From DASQZT01 sp035638575 (GTDB taxonomy: Bacteria > Acidobacteriota > Terriglobia > Bryobacterales > Bryobacteraceae), in NCBI GenBank assembly GCA_035638575.1, contig DASQZT010000303.1:1-64000 (forward strand): a DNA stretch of 64,000 nucleotides, in the 5' to 3' direction. The translations under genes were made by a program, and so were the position numbers. Shown here in pieces: positions 25,901 to 32,957 of this stretch (position 1 is the first letter of the stretch; each line of letters opens with the position of its first letter). The notes beneath the pieces were generated by a model. The model ran no database searches. It was not told the origin of the DNA and was given only the letters and a program-made list of their open reading frames with translations.

Positions 25901-26334
25901 GGGTGAGCGGCATGAGTCCGGCGTCTACAAGCGGCCTCGGCCCCACCACTTACACCTTCACCTTCACCGACACCAACGGCTGGCAGGATATCACTGTGGC
26001 CGACATCCTGATCAACAGCGCTATCAATGGCCGGAACGCCTGTTACCTGGCGATCGTGCCGGCGGCGCAGCAAGTCCTGCTGGTGGACAATGCGGGCGAT
26101 GCCGGCGGTCCATATTCAGGGATGGTGCTGCCGGGCAACGGAACCGTCAGCAACAGCCAGTGCTCGGTTACCGGAACGGGGAGTTCGATCGCGGGCAGCG
26201 GCAACACCCTCACCCTGACGCTCCCCATCACCTTCTCCCCGACCTTCGCCGGCAACCAGCTCTTCTTCCTCGCCGCGCGCAGCAATACCGCGAACTCAAA
26301 TTGGCAAGCAGTGGGATCGTTGAGCGTGCCATGA
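22951..26334 (+). CDS. Secreted FG-GAP/VCBS-repeat protein with two C-terminal acidobacterial domains
   Basis: The GTG at 22951 is chosen because AAGGAGG ends eight bases before it and the product then begins with a signal peptide (MIRLLALAVFLVLAARPSMG). The 1127-residue protein has about eleven calcium-binding loops of the type D-x-N-G-D-G (residues ~165-800), forming one or two beta-propellers of the FG-GAP/VCBS type. Two similar ~120-residue domains follow, each with a DVLINSAL/DILINSAI strand, LIDNAGDAGGPY or LVDNAGDAGGPY, and a closing LTLSITF/LTLPITF segment. A cell-surface or extracellular binding role is likely; no enzyme motif is seen. A remnant of the last domain lies just upstream. 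Confidence 0.88.
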   Translation: MIRLLALAVFLVLAARPSMGQAAGYTCKDDGDGIYEITNSATHITITYELDIIGSSSGPGGVSYPARWYIYDLGNNVEGIYPEPLLVIEGDNSLAAFLEHDCGKALGSQIWLQAAEQPPIFDAYGFGDDTSFVAQRHPPGLGSHATSQYSLVSGQASQSATLADLNGDGFPDEIGVSPVGVTIRLLAADGSVISTNVFPAGFTPGVQTSQVVAADFNGDGKLDLAITYSNSSGTGGVSILLGNGDGTFRSPKLIPAGVYAQTIAAADFNGDGKIDIALANNNDNAATTVSILPGNGDGTFGAAVTYPAGPGFPVSLLALDLNGDGAPDLAVANVSPSGKQGNVTTLINKAGKMGSPASTSIPISLDFLAYADLNHDGNLDLVVACRTSNALVVLSGKGDGTFQAPAAYAVAAYPASLYPMPTSDGYTVIFTADDISGSTRFIIVSPQGAVYAPRLFSIGGSPTGVAAADLNGDGFPDIVITGGSSDVSVVMAQSARQFNAPVGYSLGQPSPSPLAVAIGDINGDGKPDVIVANGGVSYPETEGPGSVSVLLGNGDGTLRAPISTTVNQNAGSIALGDFNRDGKLDVAVAAYGTLPGEAGSDAGTLLVLLGNGNGTFQPPISLATGGLHPSAVAAADLNGDGKLDIAAVLGSTFGAPQTLAVFLGQGNGTFAAARTFPLQSTSEGQVFIAIGDFNGDGKLDIATGGAPQLDIMLGDGAGGFSEASALPTVTDGTVAATMDLNADGKLDLVLLSCCGESEGSYLLGNGDGTFQPAVHFSSGSSTTAIAVTKFGLSDGPDFVITQQGGNPQQGGTGGTWSPFLGATFQPGGPAPASNAPTSGAGSSQAFTFTFSDGSGYQNLSVVDVLINSALDGRQACYIAFVPSGANSGSVFLIDNAGDAGGPYQGLVLPGGGSISNGQCTISGAGSSVSGSGYDLTLTLSITFSASFAGNKVVYTSAQDKSGTNSGWQALGTWNDPGAVPPGPWVSGMSPASTSGLGPTTYTFTFTDTNGWQDITVADILINSAINGRNACYLAIVPAAQQVLLVDNAGDAGGPYSGMVLPGNGTVSNSQCSVTGTGSSIAGSGNTLTLTLPITFSPTFAGNQLFFLAARSNTANSNWQAVGSLSVP

Positions 26335-26425
26335 TCCGTTACGGCTGGCCCTTCTGGGCAAAAAAACGGCGATATCGTCTAAAAGCTTTGCCCGGAGTGG
26401 CGGCGATCAGCCATTTGGACGCAGA

Positions 26426-26713
26426 TCAGGCGGCGGTCAGCCTCGTCACGTGCAGCCGCTTTCTGCTTCGTTCTGCGTGCCACAGATCGTACTGAAGCTG
26501 CTGATTCAACCAACTCTCCGCACTGGTATTGAAGGCAATGGAGAGACGCACGGCCATCTCTGGGCTGATACCCGCACGGGCGTTAAGGATGGCGGACAGC
26601 GTTTTGCGGCTTATTCCGAGAGATCGAGCAGCTTCGGTGACGGTCAAATTCAGGGGTTCCAGGCACAGTGTCTTGAGAACCTCTCCCGGGTGCGGCGGAT
26701 TGTGCATTTTCAT
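26426..26713 (-). CDS. higA: HigA-type antitoxin (XRE family)
   Basis: The 95-residue protein opens with NPPHPGEVLKTLCLEPLNL, the hallmark of HigA addiction-module antitoxins. A helix-turn-helix follows (TVTEAARSLGISRKTLSAIL), then the conserved ISPEMAVRLSIAFNTSAESWL block. It should bind its own operator and neutralise HigB. The start at 26713 is the family start; eight bases separate it from the stop of the upstream higB-like frame, the normal higB-higA order. Because that toxin is truncated, HigA may be free-standing now. Its surroundings, with a frameshifted membrane gene beside it, look like a decaying accessory patch. Confidence 0.88.
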   Translation of the reverse strand: MKMHNPPHPGEVLKTLCLEPLNLTVTEAARSLGISRKTLSAILNARAGISPEMAVRLSIAFNTSAESWLNQQLQYDLWHAERSRKRLHVTRLTAA

Positions 26714-26721
26714 ATTTGACC

Positions 26722-26958
26722 TTAGTGGTAGTCCTCGTAGTCGACGCGGTCCACGTCCCTCCCTACGCATGTGAAGGTGACGCGCCAGTTGCCGCTCACC
26801 TTAATGGCCCACGTACCCTTTCTCGGACCGTGCAGTTCGTGGAGATTCAAACCAGGCAAGTCCATGTCCTGGGCGCTCGCTGCCACGTTCAAACGGCCGA
26901 GGATCAGCCGGAGCCGGTCAGCGTGCTTAGCCTGAATGAACCAGTGTAACCCATATGG
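26722..26958 (-). pseudogene. HigB-type toxin, N-terminally truncated
   Basis: The minus-strand frame from an in-frame stop at 26961 down to 26722 encodes the later three quarters of a HigB/RelE-like mRNA interferase: IQAKHADRLRLILGRLNVA, then LPGLNLHELHGPRKGTW, SGNWRVTFTC and a closing VDYEDYH. These cover the family's usual C-terminal strands. The family's first ~20 residues, including the start codon and the SFRHKG-type opening, are absent, and no ATG, GTG or TTG lies before the homologous part. It precedes higA by eight bases. The toxin is therefore probably inactive. Confidence 0.75.
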
Positions 26959-27092
26959 TTACAGTTTGCACGCCCGCTTCCGTCTCCGGGTGGTTCTGGC
27001 CAGAAAACAGGGATTACCGGACTGAACCGGTTCTCGAAACGGCCCGGAGAAGTCGGCCAGGAACTTCACAGGGCGCTTTGCGGTCTTTTGGA

Positions 27093-27594
27093 TCAGGCCG
27101 TCGCCGGCGATTCGGTTGTCGGGATGTGAGGCTTAGAGAACCTGACCGCGCCCACGCTCCACACCATCAACAACACGATGAGCGGTGTTCGTGCCACTTC
27201 AACCCATGGTTCTTTGAAACCCAATGCGTAGAAGGGTGCTAGAACAAGGGAACTATGCGGGATGGTTAGCAGCAAGGCAATCCCAATCGGCTTCCAGAAG
27301 TTGATGCCCACCTTGTGCCGGGAAGCGATCCGGTAGAGAGCGAACCCGAGCAATGGGCAAATCAGGTGAACCGTCTGAGCGTAAAAACGTCCGAAGTCGC
27401 GAATGTGGCTCATCGGTTGCCATCCGTGGGCGTAACTCCACAGCCCCTCCGTTGCCAACAGCATGTGCTGGAAGAATCCTTGGTACGTCGAAATTCGGCA
27501 AAAGCCCATTCAAATCCATGGCGGAATAGACCATGCCGTGCGTAAAGATTGCCGCCACCGCCGCACTCGTTCCGATTGCTAGGGATCTGCGCAT
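27093..27594 (-). pseudogene. Multi-pass membrane protein split by a frameshift
   Basis: Two overlapping minus-strand frames complement each other. The upstream one (from 27594) starts MRRSLAIGTSAAVAAIFTHG with a membrane helix. The downstream one (to 27093) carries three more helices around VHLICPLLGFALYRIA, PIGIALLLTIPHSSLVLAPF and PLIVLLMVWSVGA. The overlap is near 27470-27505; a single-base change there would give one protein of about 165 residues with four membrane segments. The family is unknown. A sequencing error would produce the same picture. Confidence 0.5.
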
Positions 27595-27933
27595 GCCCCC
27601 CCGCCGTTCTCATCGGCTCTTTCTGAAGGAACGTTAAGTGGTCGCCCCAACTCCTGAATCCCGCTAGCCCGTTGATTACAATGCCCTTACTCCCCACACC
27701 CCAAAATCCCGCCTCCCCCGAAAACCCCGGTCACAGCCTTTCGCACTTTATTTTCAGACATCCTGGTATTAAAAACAAACCACTTGCGCCCGCCCCGCCC
27801 ATCCAGCCGGCCGGATCCTCCCATCCAGGGTCGTAGCCTGGAAGAGGAGGGACTCGAGCAGTTCACCCCCTGCCGAAATTTGGTTCCGCTGGTCTGAAAC
27901 CAGCCTCCAATTTGGCTTTGCTGGTCAAAAATT
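27595..27933. other. Gene-free stretch of 340 bp
   Basis: No convincing protein frame is present. Just before the next gene there is an imperfect direct repeat of AATTTGG plus GCTGGTC (about 27878-27930) overlapping a small hairpin CTGGT-CTGAA-ACCAG, which may be regulatory for the gene at 27934. Confidence 0.35.
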
Positions 27934-28674
27934 ATGGCATCACTCAAGCAAATCGAGGCCAATCGTCGCAACGCGCTTCTGTCGACTGGCCCCAAAACTC
28001 CCGAGGGAAAGGCCGCCGTTAGCCTCAACTCCCTGCGTCACGGCCTTCGCGCCCGCCGGGTCGTCCTCCCCGGCGAAAACCCCGAGGAATTTCAGCAGCT
28101 TTGCGATGGCCTGGAAGCCGAATGGCAGCCCGAAACCCCCTCCGAGCGCTTCTATCTCGAACAGATGGCCATCAACCACTGGAAACTTGCCCGCATGGAT
28201 GCCGCCGAGGAAAACGTCTACCGGCAGAAGCTCGAGGCCCAGCCTGAGGTCCTCCTCCTCGACCGCCTCTGGCAGGCTCAAAACCGCATGGAGCGCTCCT
28301 TTGCCCGGGCCATGCGCGAGCTTATCCGCCTCCAGGAGTTCCGGCTCAAATGCTGCCCCCAGGATGTCACCGTGCACTGGATCGAACCTCCGCCTAAGGA
28401 CGTTCCGCCGCCGCTGCCCCCGGCCGTCCCGCCACCCGAGCCACCCGTCCCGGAGACCGGCTGCAAACCCCCGGAATCCGAAACCGGGCCGCTCCCGCAC
28501 CCCGATCTCGAACCCGGCCCGCGGCCTGCCGAGCCGCGGCCGTACTCGCGCTGTGGCGAGCAAGGGAGCGCTTCCCCCACCGCTCCCGAAATCCTCCCGA
28601 CAAACCCAATTGGTCCGGTTACTTCTCCCGCTACCCCACCCGCCGGCTTTTGTGATAGGCTTACTTCCATCTAG
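27934..28674 (+). CDS. Acidobacterial multicopy hypothetical protein with a Pro-rich tail
   Basis: The 246-residue product starts MASLKQIEANRRNALLSTGP and continues KTPEGKAAVSLNSLRHGLRA, the signature of a family found in many copies in Solibacter-like genomes. A helical middle part follows (residues 55-150, LEQMAINHWKLARMDAAEENVY). The last ~90 residues are mostly Pro, Glu and Gly and look disordered. No enzymatic motif, signal peptide or membrane helix is seen. The N-terminal signature is reminiscent of short DNA-binding or recombination-linked motifs, but no function is established. It stands alone, 60 bases before the oxidoreductase operon. Confidence 0.75.
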   Translation: MASLKQIEANRRNALLSTGPKTPEGKAAVSLNSLRHGLRARRVVLPGENPEEFQQLCDGLEAEWQPETPSERFYLEQMAINHWKLARMDAAEENVYRQKLEAQPEVLLLDRLWQAQNRMERSFARAMRELIRLQEFRLKCCPQDVTVHWIEPPPKDVPPPLPPAVPPPEPPVPETGCKPPESETGPLPHPDLEPGPRPAEPRPYSRCGEQGSASPTAPEILPTNPIGPVTSPATPPAGFCDRLTSI

Positions 28675-28733
28675 AGATTTGGGTCTTTTTTTAGGGACCC
28701 AGGCTGTTGGCGTCGGGTAACCAAGGAGGGGAA

Positions 28734-30782
28734 ATGAGTTCGGTCCTCATCGGGGCGCCGTCCAAAACCTACCCGTCTCTTCACGAGGCGGAAATCAAAC
28801 CACAGTTCCCGGGTATTCCTACCACGTCTGACGGCGCTGGTACCGTGGTGTGGGTTGAGACTCACATCACACAGGGTGCTTGTGCGTATCCCATTACGTC
28901 GTCCACTACCATGGGCGGCGGCTACCAGGTCGAGGTCGCCAACGGCGGGAAAAACCTGTGGGGCGACGAGCTGGCCTTCATCGAACCGGAGTCCGAGCAT
29001 AGCGCCGCCACCACCTGCGAAGGCTTCGCCGTCGCCGGCGGACGCGTCACCAACTTTACTTCCGGCCAGGGCCTCATCCTCATGAAGGAGGTGCTTTACA
29101 CCATCTCCGGCAAGCGCCTGCCCATTGTCTTCCACATCGGCGCCCGCGCGCTCACCTCGCAATCGCTCAACGTCCACGCCGGCCATGACGACGTCTACGG
29201 CGTCGCCGACTGCGGCTGGGGCGTGCTCTACGCCCGCAATGCCCAGGAGTCCGGCGATTATGCGCTCATCTGCCGCCGCATCGCCGAGGAAACCGAAACG
29301 CCGTTCCTCAACGTGCAGGACGGCTTCCTCACCACCCACACCATCGAGAATGTCCGCCTCCCCGAGCCCGACCTGATGCGCCTGTTCGTCGGCAGTCCCG
29401 CCGAGCACATCCGCAACCTGATGGATCCCCAGATCCCCCTCATGTCCGGCGTCGTGCAGAACCAGGACAGCTACATGAAGGGCAAGATCGCCCAGCGCCG
29501 CTTCTACGACCGCGTCCTGCCCGCCGTCAAAAGCGCCATGCAGGAGTTCTACCGGCTCACCGGCCGCCGCTACGACGTCGTCATGCCCTACCGCCTCGAC
29601 GACGCCGATTACGCCATCGTCGGCTCCGGCTGCATGATGGAGACCGCCGAAGCCGCCGTCGATTACATGCGCGAACGCCTCGGCCTCAAGGTCGGCCTTC
29701 TGCACCTCACCTGCTTCCGCCCCTTCCCCTCCGTCGAGGTCGTCCGCGCCCTGCGGCACGTCAAGGCCATCGCCGTCATCGAGCGCCTCGATATCCCCAT
29801 GATGCAGGCCAACCCGCAGCTCGCCGAGCTCAAGGCCTCCTTTGCCGACGCCATGGCCGGCACTCACGGATATCCGCACGTCGCCAAAATGCCGCGCTTC
29901 ACCGGCGGCTCCGCGGGCCTCGGAAGCCGCGACGTCCGCGCCGGCGATTTCATCGCCATGGTCGAGAACATGCGCAGCCCCCAGCCGCGCCATTACTTCA
30001 CCGTCGGCATCAAGCACGAGACCGCCCTCTCGGTCACCGTCGATCCCGACGTGCGCACGCCCGGATCGTTCTCCATGCGCGGCCACTCCGTCGGCGGCTA
30101 CGGATCGGTCACCACCAACAAGGTAATCGCCACCATTGCCGGCGAAGTCTTCGGCATGGACGTCCAGGCCTACCCCAAGTACGGCTCGGAGAAAAAGGGC
30201 CTGCCCACCACCTATTACCTCACCATCGCCCGGGAACATGTCCGCGTGCATTCGGAGCTGGAGCAGGTGGAGTTCGTGGCCCTCAACGACGTCAACGCCT
30301 TCAACCTGGAGAACCCCCTGGCCGGCCTCTCCGAGGGCGGCATGGTCTTCGTGCAAAGCCAGAAAACCGATCCCGCCGAGGTCTGGGCATCCGTCCCCGC
30401 GTGGGCGCGCAAAACCATGAGCGACAAAAACGCGCGCCTCTTCGCCCTCGATACCGTCCTCATCGCCCAGCAGGTCTCCTCCCGCGCCGACCTGGTCCAG
30501 CGCATGCAGGGCATCGTGCTCCTCGGCATCTTCCTCCGCGTCACGCCGTTCCAGACCGAGCTCGCGCTCAGCGAGGAAGAGGTATTCCGCGGCGTCGAAA
30601 AGTCCCTGCGCAAGTATTTCGGAAAACGCGGCGACCGCGTCGTGCAGGACAACCTGGAGGCCGTCCGCCGCGGCTATCACGAGGCCATCGAGGTGCCCCG
30701 CCACGTGATGCTCTCCACCGAGGCGGCCGACCGCGCCAACGCGGCCCTGCGGGTGATGGCATCGGGAGGTGGCAGCGTATGA
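28734..30782 (+). CDS. 2-oxoacid (probably pyruvate):ferredoxin oxidoreductase, fused alpha-gamma subunit
   Basis: The ATG at 28734 has AAGGAGGGG just before it. The 682-residue product combines the pyrimidine-binding alpha domain (about 40-250, with ETHITQGACAYPITSSTTMGGG and NFTSGQGL), domain II (about 285-380, DDADYAIVGSGCMMETA) and the gamma catalytic domain (about 420-640, RGHSVGGYGSVTTNKVIATI). This order matches the first half of single-chain pyruvate:ferredoxin oxidoreductases. With the next gene it would convert pyruvate and CoA to acetyl-CoA, CO2 and reduced ferredoxin in the cytoplasm. The two genes overlap by ATGA. Another 2-oxoacid cannot be excluded. The enzyme type is usually oxygen-sensitive and suggests activity under low oxygen. 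Confidence 0.88.
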   Translation: MSSVLIGAPSKTYPSLHEAEIKPQFPGIPTTSDGAGTVVWVETHITQGACAYPITSSTTMGGGYQVEVANGGKNLWGDELAFIEPESEHSAATTCEGFAVAGGRVTNFTSGQGLILMKEVLYTISGKRLPIVFHIGARALTSQSLNVHAGHDDVYGVADCGWGVLYARNAQESGDYALICRRIAEETETPFLNVQDGFLTTHTIENVRLPEPDLMRLFVGSPAEHIRNLMDPQIPLMSGVVQNQDSYMKGKIAQRRFYDRVLPAVKSAMQEFYRLTGRRYDVVMPYRLDDADYAIVGSGCMMETAEAAVDYMRERLGLKVGLLHLTCFRPFPSVEVVRALRHVKAIAVIERLDIPMMQANPQLAELKASFADAMAGTHGYPHVAKMPRFTGGSAGLGSRDVRAGDFIAMVENMRSPQPRHYFTVGIKHETALSVTVDPDVRTPGSFSMRGHSVGGYGSVTTNKVIATIAGEVFGMDVQAYPKYGSEKKGLPTTYYLTIAREHVRVHSELEQVEFVALNDVNAFNLENPLAGLSEGGMVFVQSQKTDPAEVWASVPAWARKTMSDKNARLFALDTVLIAQQVSSRADLVQRMQGIVLLGIFLRVTPFQTELALSEEEVFRGVEKSLRKYFGKRGDRVVQDNLEAVRRGYHEAIEVPRHVMLSTEAADRANAALRVMASGGGSV

Positions 30783-32368
30783 CAGAGCTTATGCCATTCG
30801 AGGCGCGCTACGAAGACATCCGCGCCAACGTAGTGGATATCGCCGACTTCAACGACCGCGTGGTCGGCGCATATAACAGCGGCCTCGCCGAAAGGGGACT
30901 CCCGGCCGACGACCAGTCGGCCCGCTCGATTGTTCCCGCCGGCACCGGCGCCCTCCGCGACTTCAGCTACATCGCTCCTGACATCCCCGAATTCATCGGC
31001 GTCAATTGCGTGGGCTGCATGGAGTGCGTCACCGAGTGCCCCGATACCGCCATCCTCGGCAAAGTCGCCGAGCCCGCCACGCTCGAGGAACACCTCGCCG
31101 GCATCGCCGATGAAACCCTGCGGAAATCGATGGCCGAGCAGTGGTCCCTGACCAATAAGTACTTCAACGTTCCCGAGAAGAAGGGCGTGGGCGGAGGCAA
31201 GTTCGGCATCTTCATCGATCCCACCAAGTGCAAAGGCTGCGCCGAGTGCGTGGACGCCTGCGGCGACCACGACGCCCTCCGCATGGTCCGCAAGAACGAC
31301 GACAACATGCAGTGGTACCGCACGGCCTGGAACATGTACAAGGCCATGCCCGAGACGCCCGCCAAGTTCATCAACGAGAAGGCCCTCGCCGACATGATGC
31401 TCACCGAGCGCTCCCTGCTGTACGTCGGCGGCGCCGGCTCCTGCATGGGCTGCGGCGAAGCCACCGCGCTGCGCATGATGCTCGCCGCCACCGGCTTCGT
31501 CTACGGCCAGGAAAACATCGGCATCGTGGCGGCCACCGGCTGCAACACCGTCTATACCTCCACCTATCCCTACAATCCGTACCGCGTCTCGTGGACCAAC
31601 TCGCTGTTCGAGAACGCGCCCGCCGACGCTATGGGCGTGCGCGCCCGTTGGGACCAGCTTGGCTGGCGCAACAAGCGGCTCTGGATCATCGGCGGCGATG
31701 GCGCCATGAACGACATCGGCTTCCAGTCCCTCTCCCGCATGATGGCCTCCGGCGCCGACATCAAGGTCCTCGTGCTCGATACCCAGGTCTACTCCAACAC
31801 CGGCGGACAGGCTTCCACCAGTTCCTTCAAAGGCCAGGACGCCAAGATGAGCTACCACGGCTCCGCCATCTCCGGTAAGAAGGAGAACCGCAAGGAGCTG
31901 GCCAACATCTGCATGATGCACAAGGACGTCTACGTGGCCCAGACCACCTGCGCCCACATGAACCATTTCTTCAAAGCGGTCCTCGAGGCCAACCAGTTCC
32001 CCGGGCCGGCCATTGTCAACGTGTTCACCACCTGCCAGCCCGAGCACGGCGTCGGCGACAACATGGCCGAGCACCAGGCCAAGCTGGCCGCCGATTCGCG
32101 CAGCTTCCCGGTCTTCATCTACGATCCCCGCAAGGGCTCGCGCTTCAAGGAGCGCCTCTCCCTCGTGGGCAATCCCAACGTGAAGGACGACTGGTACGTC
32201 CATCCCAAAACCGGCGAACAGATCGACTTCTGTTATTTCGCGCGCACCGAGGGCCGGTTTGCCAAACACTTCGACAAGGAAGGCAAAGCTTCGCCGACGC
32301 TGCTTGCCACGCAGCAGGAGCGGCTCGAGAACTGGCATCTTCTCCAGGAGCTGGCTGGAATCCGATAG
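30779..32368 (+). CDS. 2-oxoacid (probably pyruvate):ferredoxin oxidoreductase, beta subunit with 2x[4Fe-4S]
   Basis: The 529-residue product carries two ferredoxin-type cluster motifs at Cys77/80/83/87 (CVGCMECVTEC) and Cys151/154/157/161 (CKGCAECVDAC). The thiamine-diphosphate domain follows, with GGAGSCMGCGEATALRMM, ATGCNTVYTSTYP and the GDGAMNDIGFQ motif, then VYSNTGGQASTSS. This is the delta-plus-beta half of pyruvate:ferredoxin oxidoreductase; electrons pass from the thiamine adduct through the clusters to ferredoxin. The start overlaps the stop of the alpha-gamma gene. Two small genes follow at 15 bases and with an overlapping stop/start, and are probably cotranscribed. Confidence 0.9.
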   Translation: MTELMPFEARYEDIRANVVDIADFNDRVVGAYNSGLAERGLPADDQSARSIVPAGTGALRDFSYIAPDIPEFIGVNCVGCMECVTECPDTAILGKVAEPATLEEHLAGIADETLRKSMAEQWSLTNKYFNVPEKKGVGGGKFGIFIDPTKCKGCAECVDACGDHDALRMVRKNDDNMQWYRTAWNMYKAMPETPAKFINEKALADMMLTERSLLYVGGAGSCMGCGEATALRMMLAATGFVYGQENIGIVAATGCNTVYTSTYPYNPYRVSWTNSLFENAPADAMGVRARWDQLGWRNKRLWIIGGDGAMNDIGFQSLSRMMASGADIKVLVLDTQVYSNTGGQASTSSFKGQDAKMSYHGSAISGKKENRKELANICMMHKDVYVAQTTCAHMNHFFKAVLEANQFPGPAIVNVFTTCQPEHGVGDNMAEHQAKLAADSRSFPVFIYDPRKGSRFKERLSLVGNPNVKDDWYVHPKTGEQIDFCYFARTEGRFAKHFDKEGKASPTLLATQQERLENWHLLQELAGIR

Positions 32369-32383
32369 AGCGGGAGGAACGGC

Positions 32384-32641
32384 GTGATACCGATCGACGA
32401 TCTCGACCAGGCTGTCGAAGACCTTCGAAAGATGGGGTTCGAAGCCTGCCACGAATTCGTATACGGCCCTCGTGGGTGCCTCGAGGGCCTCGACGTCGGC
32501 GAGGATTTCTTTCCGGTCTGGGAGCTGATGCTTCCCGAGAACCAGGACGATCTCGCCAGGGCCGATTTTGAAGCTATCAAGGCGCGCCGCGGTCCCGATT
32601 GGTCCGCCGAGCGGCCCAAACAAAAGGCGGCCGCGGTGTAA
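32384..32641 (+). CDS. Hypothetical 85-residue protein downstream of the oxidoreductase
   Basis: The frame begins at GTG 32384, preceded by GGGAGGA. It encodes a small acidic protein starting MIPIDDLDQAVEDLRKMGFE and then a VGEDFFPVWELMLPENQDDLAR segment. The tail is basic (KARRGPDW, RPKQKAAA). No domain is recognised and there is no membrane segment. Its spacing of 15 bases from the beta-subunit gene and its stop overlapping the next start (TAATG) place it in the oxidoreductase transcript. A role as accessory or regulatory subunit is only inferred from that. Confidence 0.65.
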   Translation: MIPIDDLDQAVEDLRKMGFEACHEFVYGPRGCLEGLDVGEDFFPVWELMLPENQDDLARADFEAIKARRGPDWSAERPKQKAAAV

Positions 32642-32883
32642 TGCTGAACTGCCGCCAATGCCTGTCGTCGCTGTGCGACTACCTCGATGGCGAGTTGAAC
32701 TCCGGCGTGCGCGCCGAATTCGACGAGCATCTGGGCAAGTGCCGTAAGTGTCTCATCCTCTGCCAGACCACGCAACTGACGGTGCGCCTTTGCCGGGACA
32801 TGTGTACCGCGCGGGTTCCCGAGGAAGTGGAATCCCGCCTGATGGCGGTCCTTCACACCCGGATGGTGGCCCGCCGCCGCTGA
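32641..32883 (+). CDS. Small zinc-finger anti-sigma-like (zf-HC2) protein
   Basis: The 80-residue protein has two Cys pairs: CRQC at the start and the zf-HC2 pattern H-x3-C-x2-C in EHLGKCRKC, with DYLDGELNS between them. That order is the anti-sigma-factor zinc-finger core of many ECF-sigma partners. Two further Cys occur in the following helix. There is no membrane anchor, unlike most anti-sigma factors. No ECF sigma gene lies nearby. It overlaps the previous gene by one base and may sense redox state for the oxidoreductase operon, which is inference. Confidence 0.6.
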   Translation: MLNCRQCLSSLCDYLDGELNSGVRAEFDEHLGKCRKCLILCQTTQLTVRLCRDMCTARVPEEVESRLMAVLHTRMVARRR

Positions 32884-32886
32884 TTC

Positions 32887-32945
32887 TGTGGGGCAGGTTG
32901 GCAACCTGCGGCGGGTTGTCAACCCGCCAGGCGAGCGAAGCTCGC
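32887..32945 (+). repeat. REP-like triple-hairpin intergenic repeat, copy 2
   Basis: Nearly identical to 12739-12797, same orientation. Stems CAGGTTG/CAACCTG, GGCGGGTTG/CAACCCGCC and GCGAG/CTCGC follow one another. It fills the gap between the zf-HC2 gene and the stop of the STAND NTPase gene. Confidence 0.85.
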
Positions 32946-32957
32946 TCTTGTGATTTC

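Noticed and set aside
28678..28703. GGGTC/GACCC hairpin before the oxidoreductase as a terminator or riboswitch
   Set aside because: The T-run is in the loop rather than after the stem, and no conserved riboswitch elements are recognisable.
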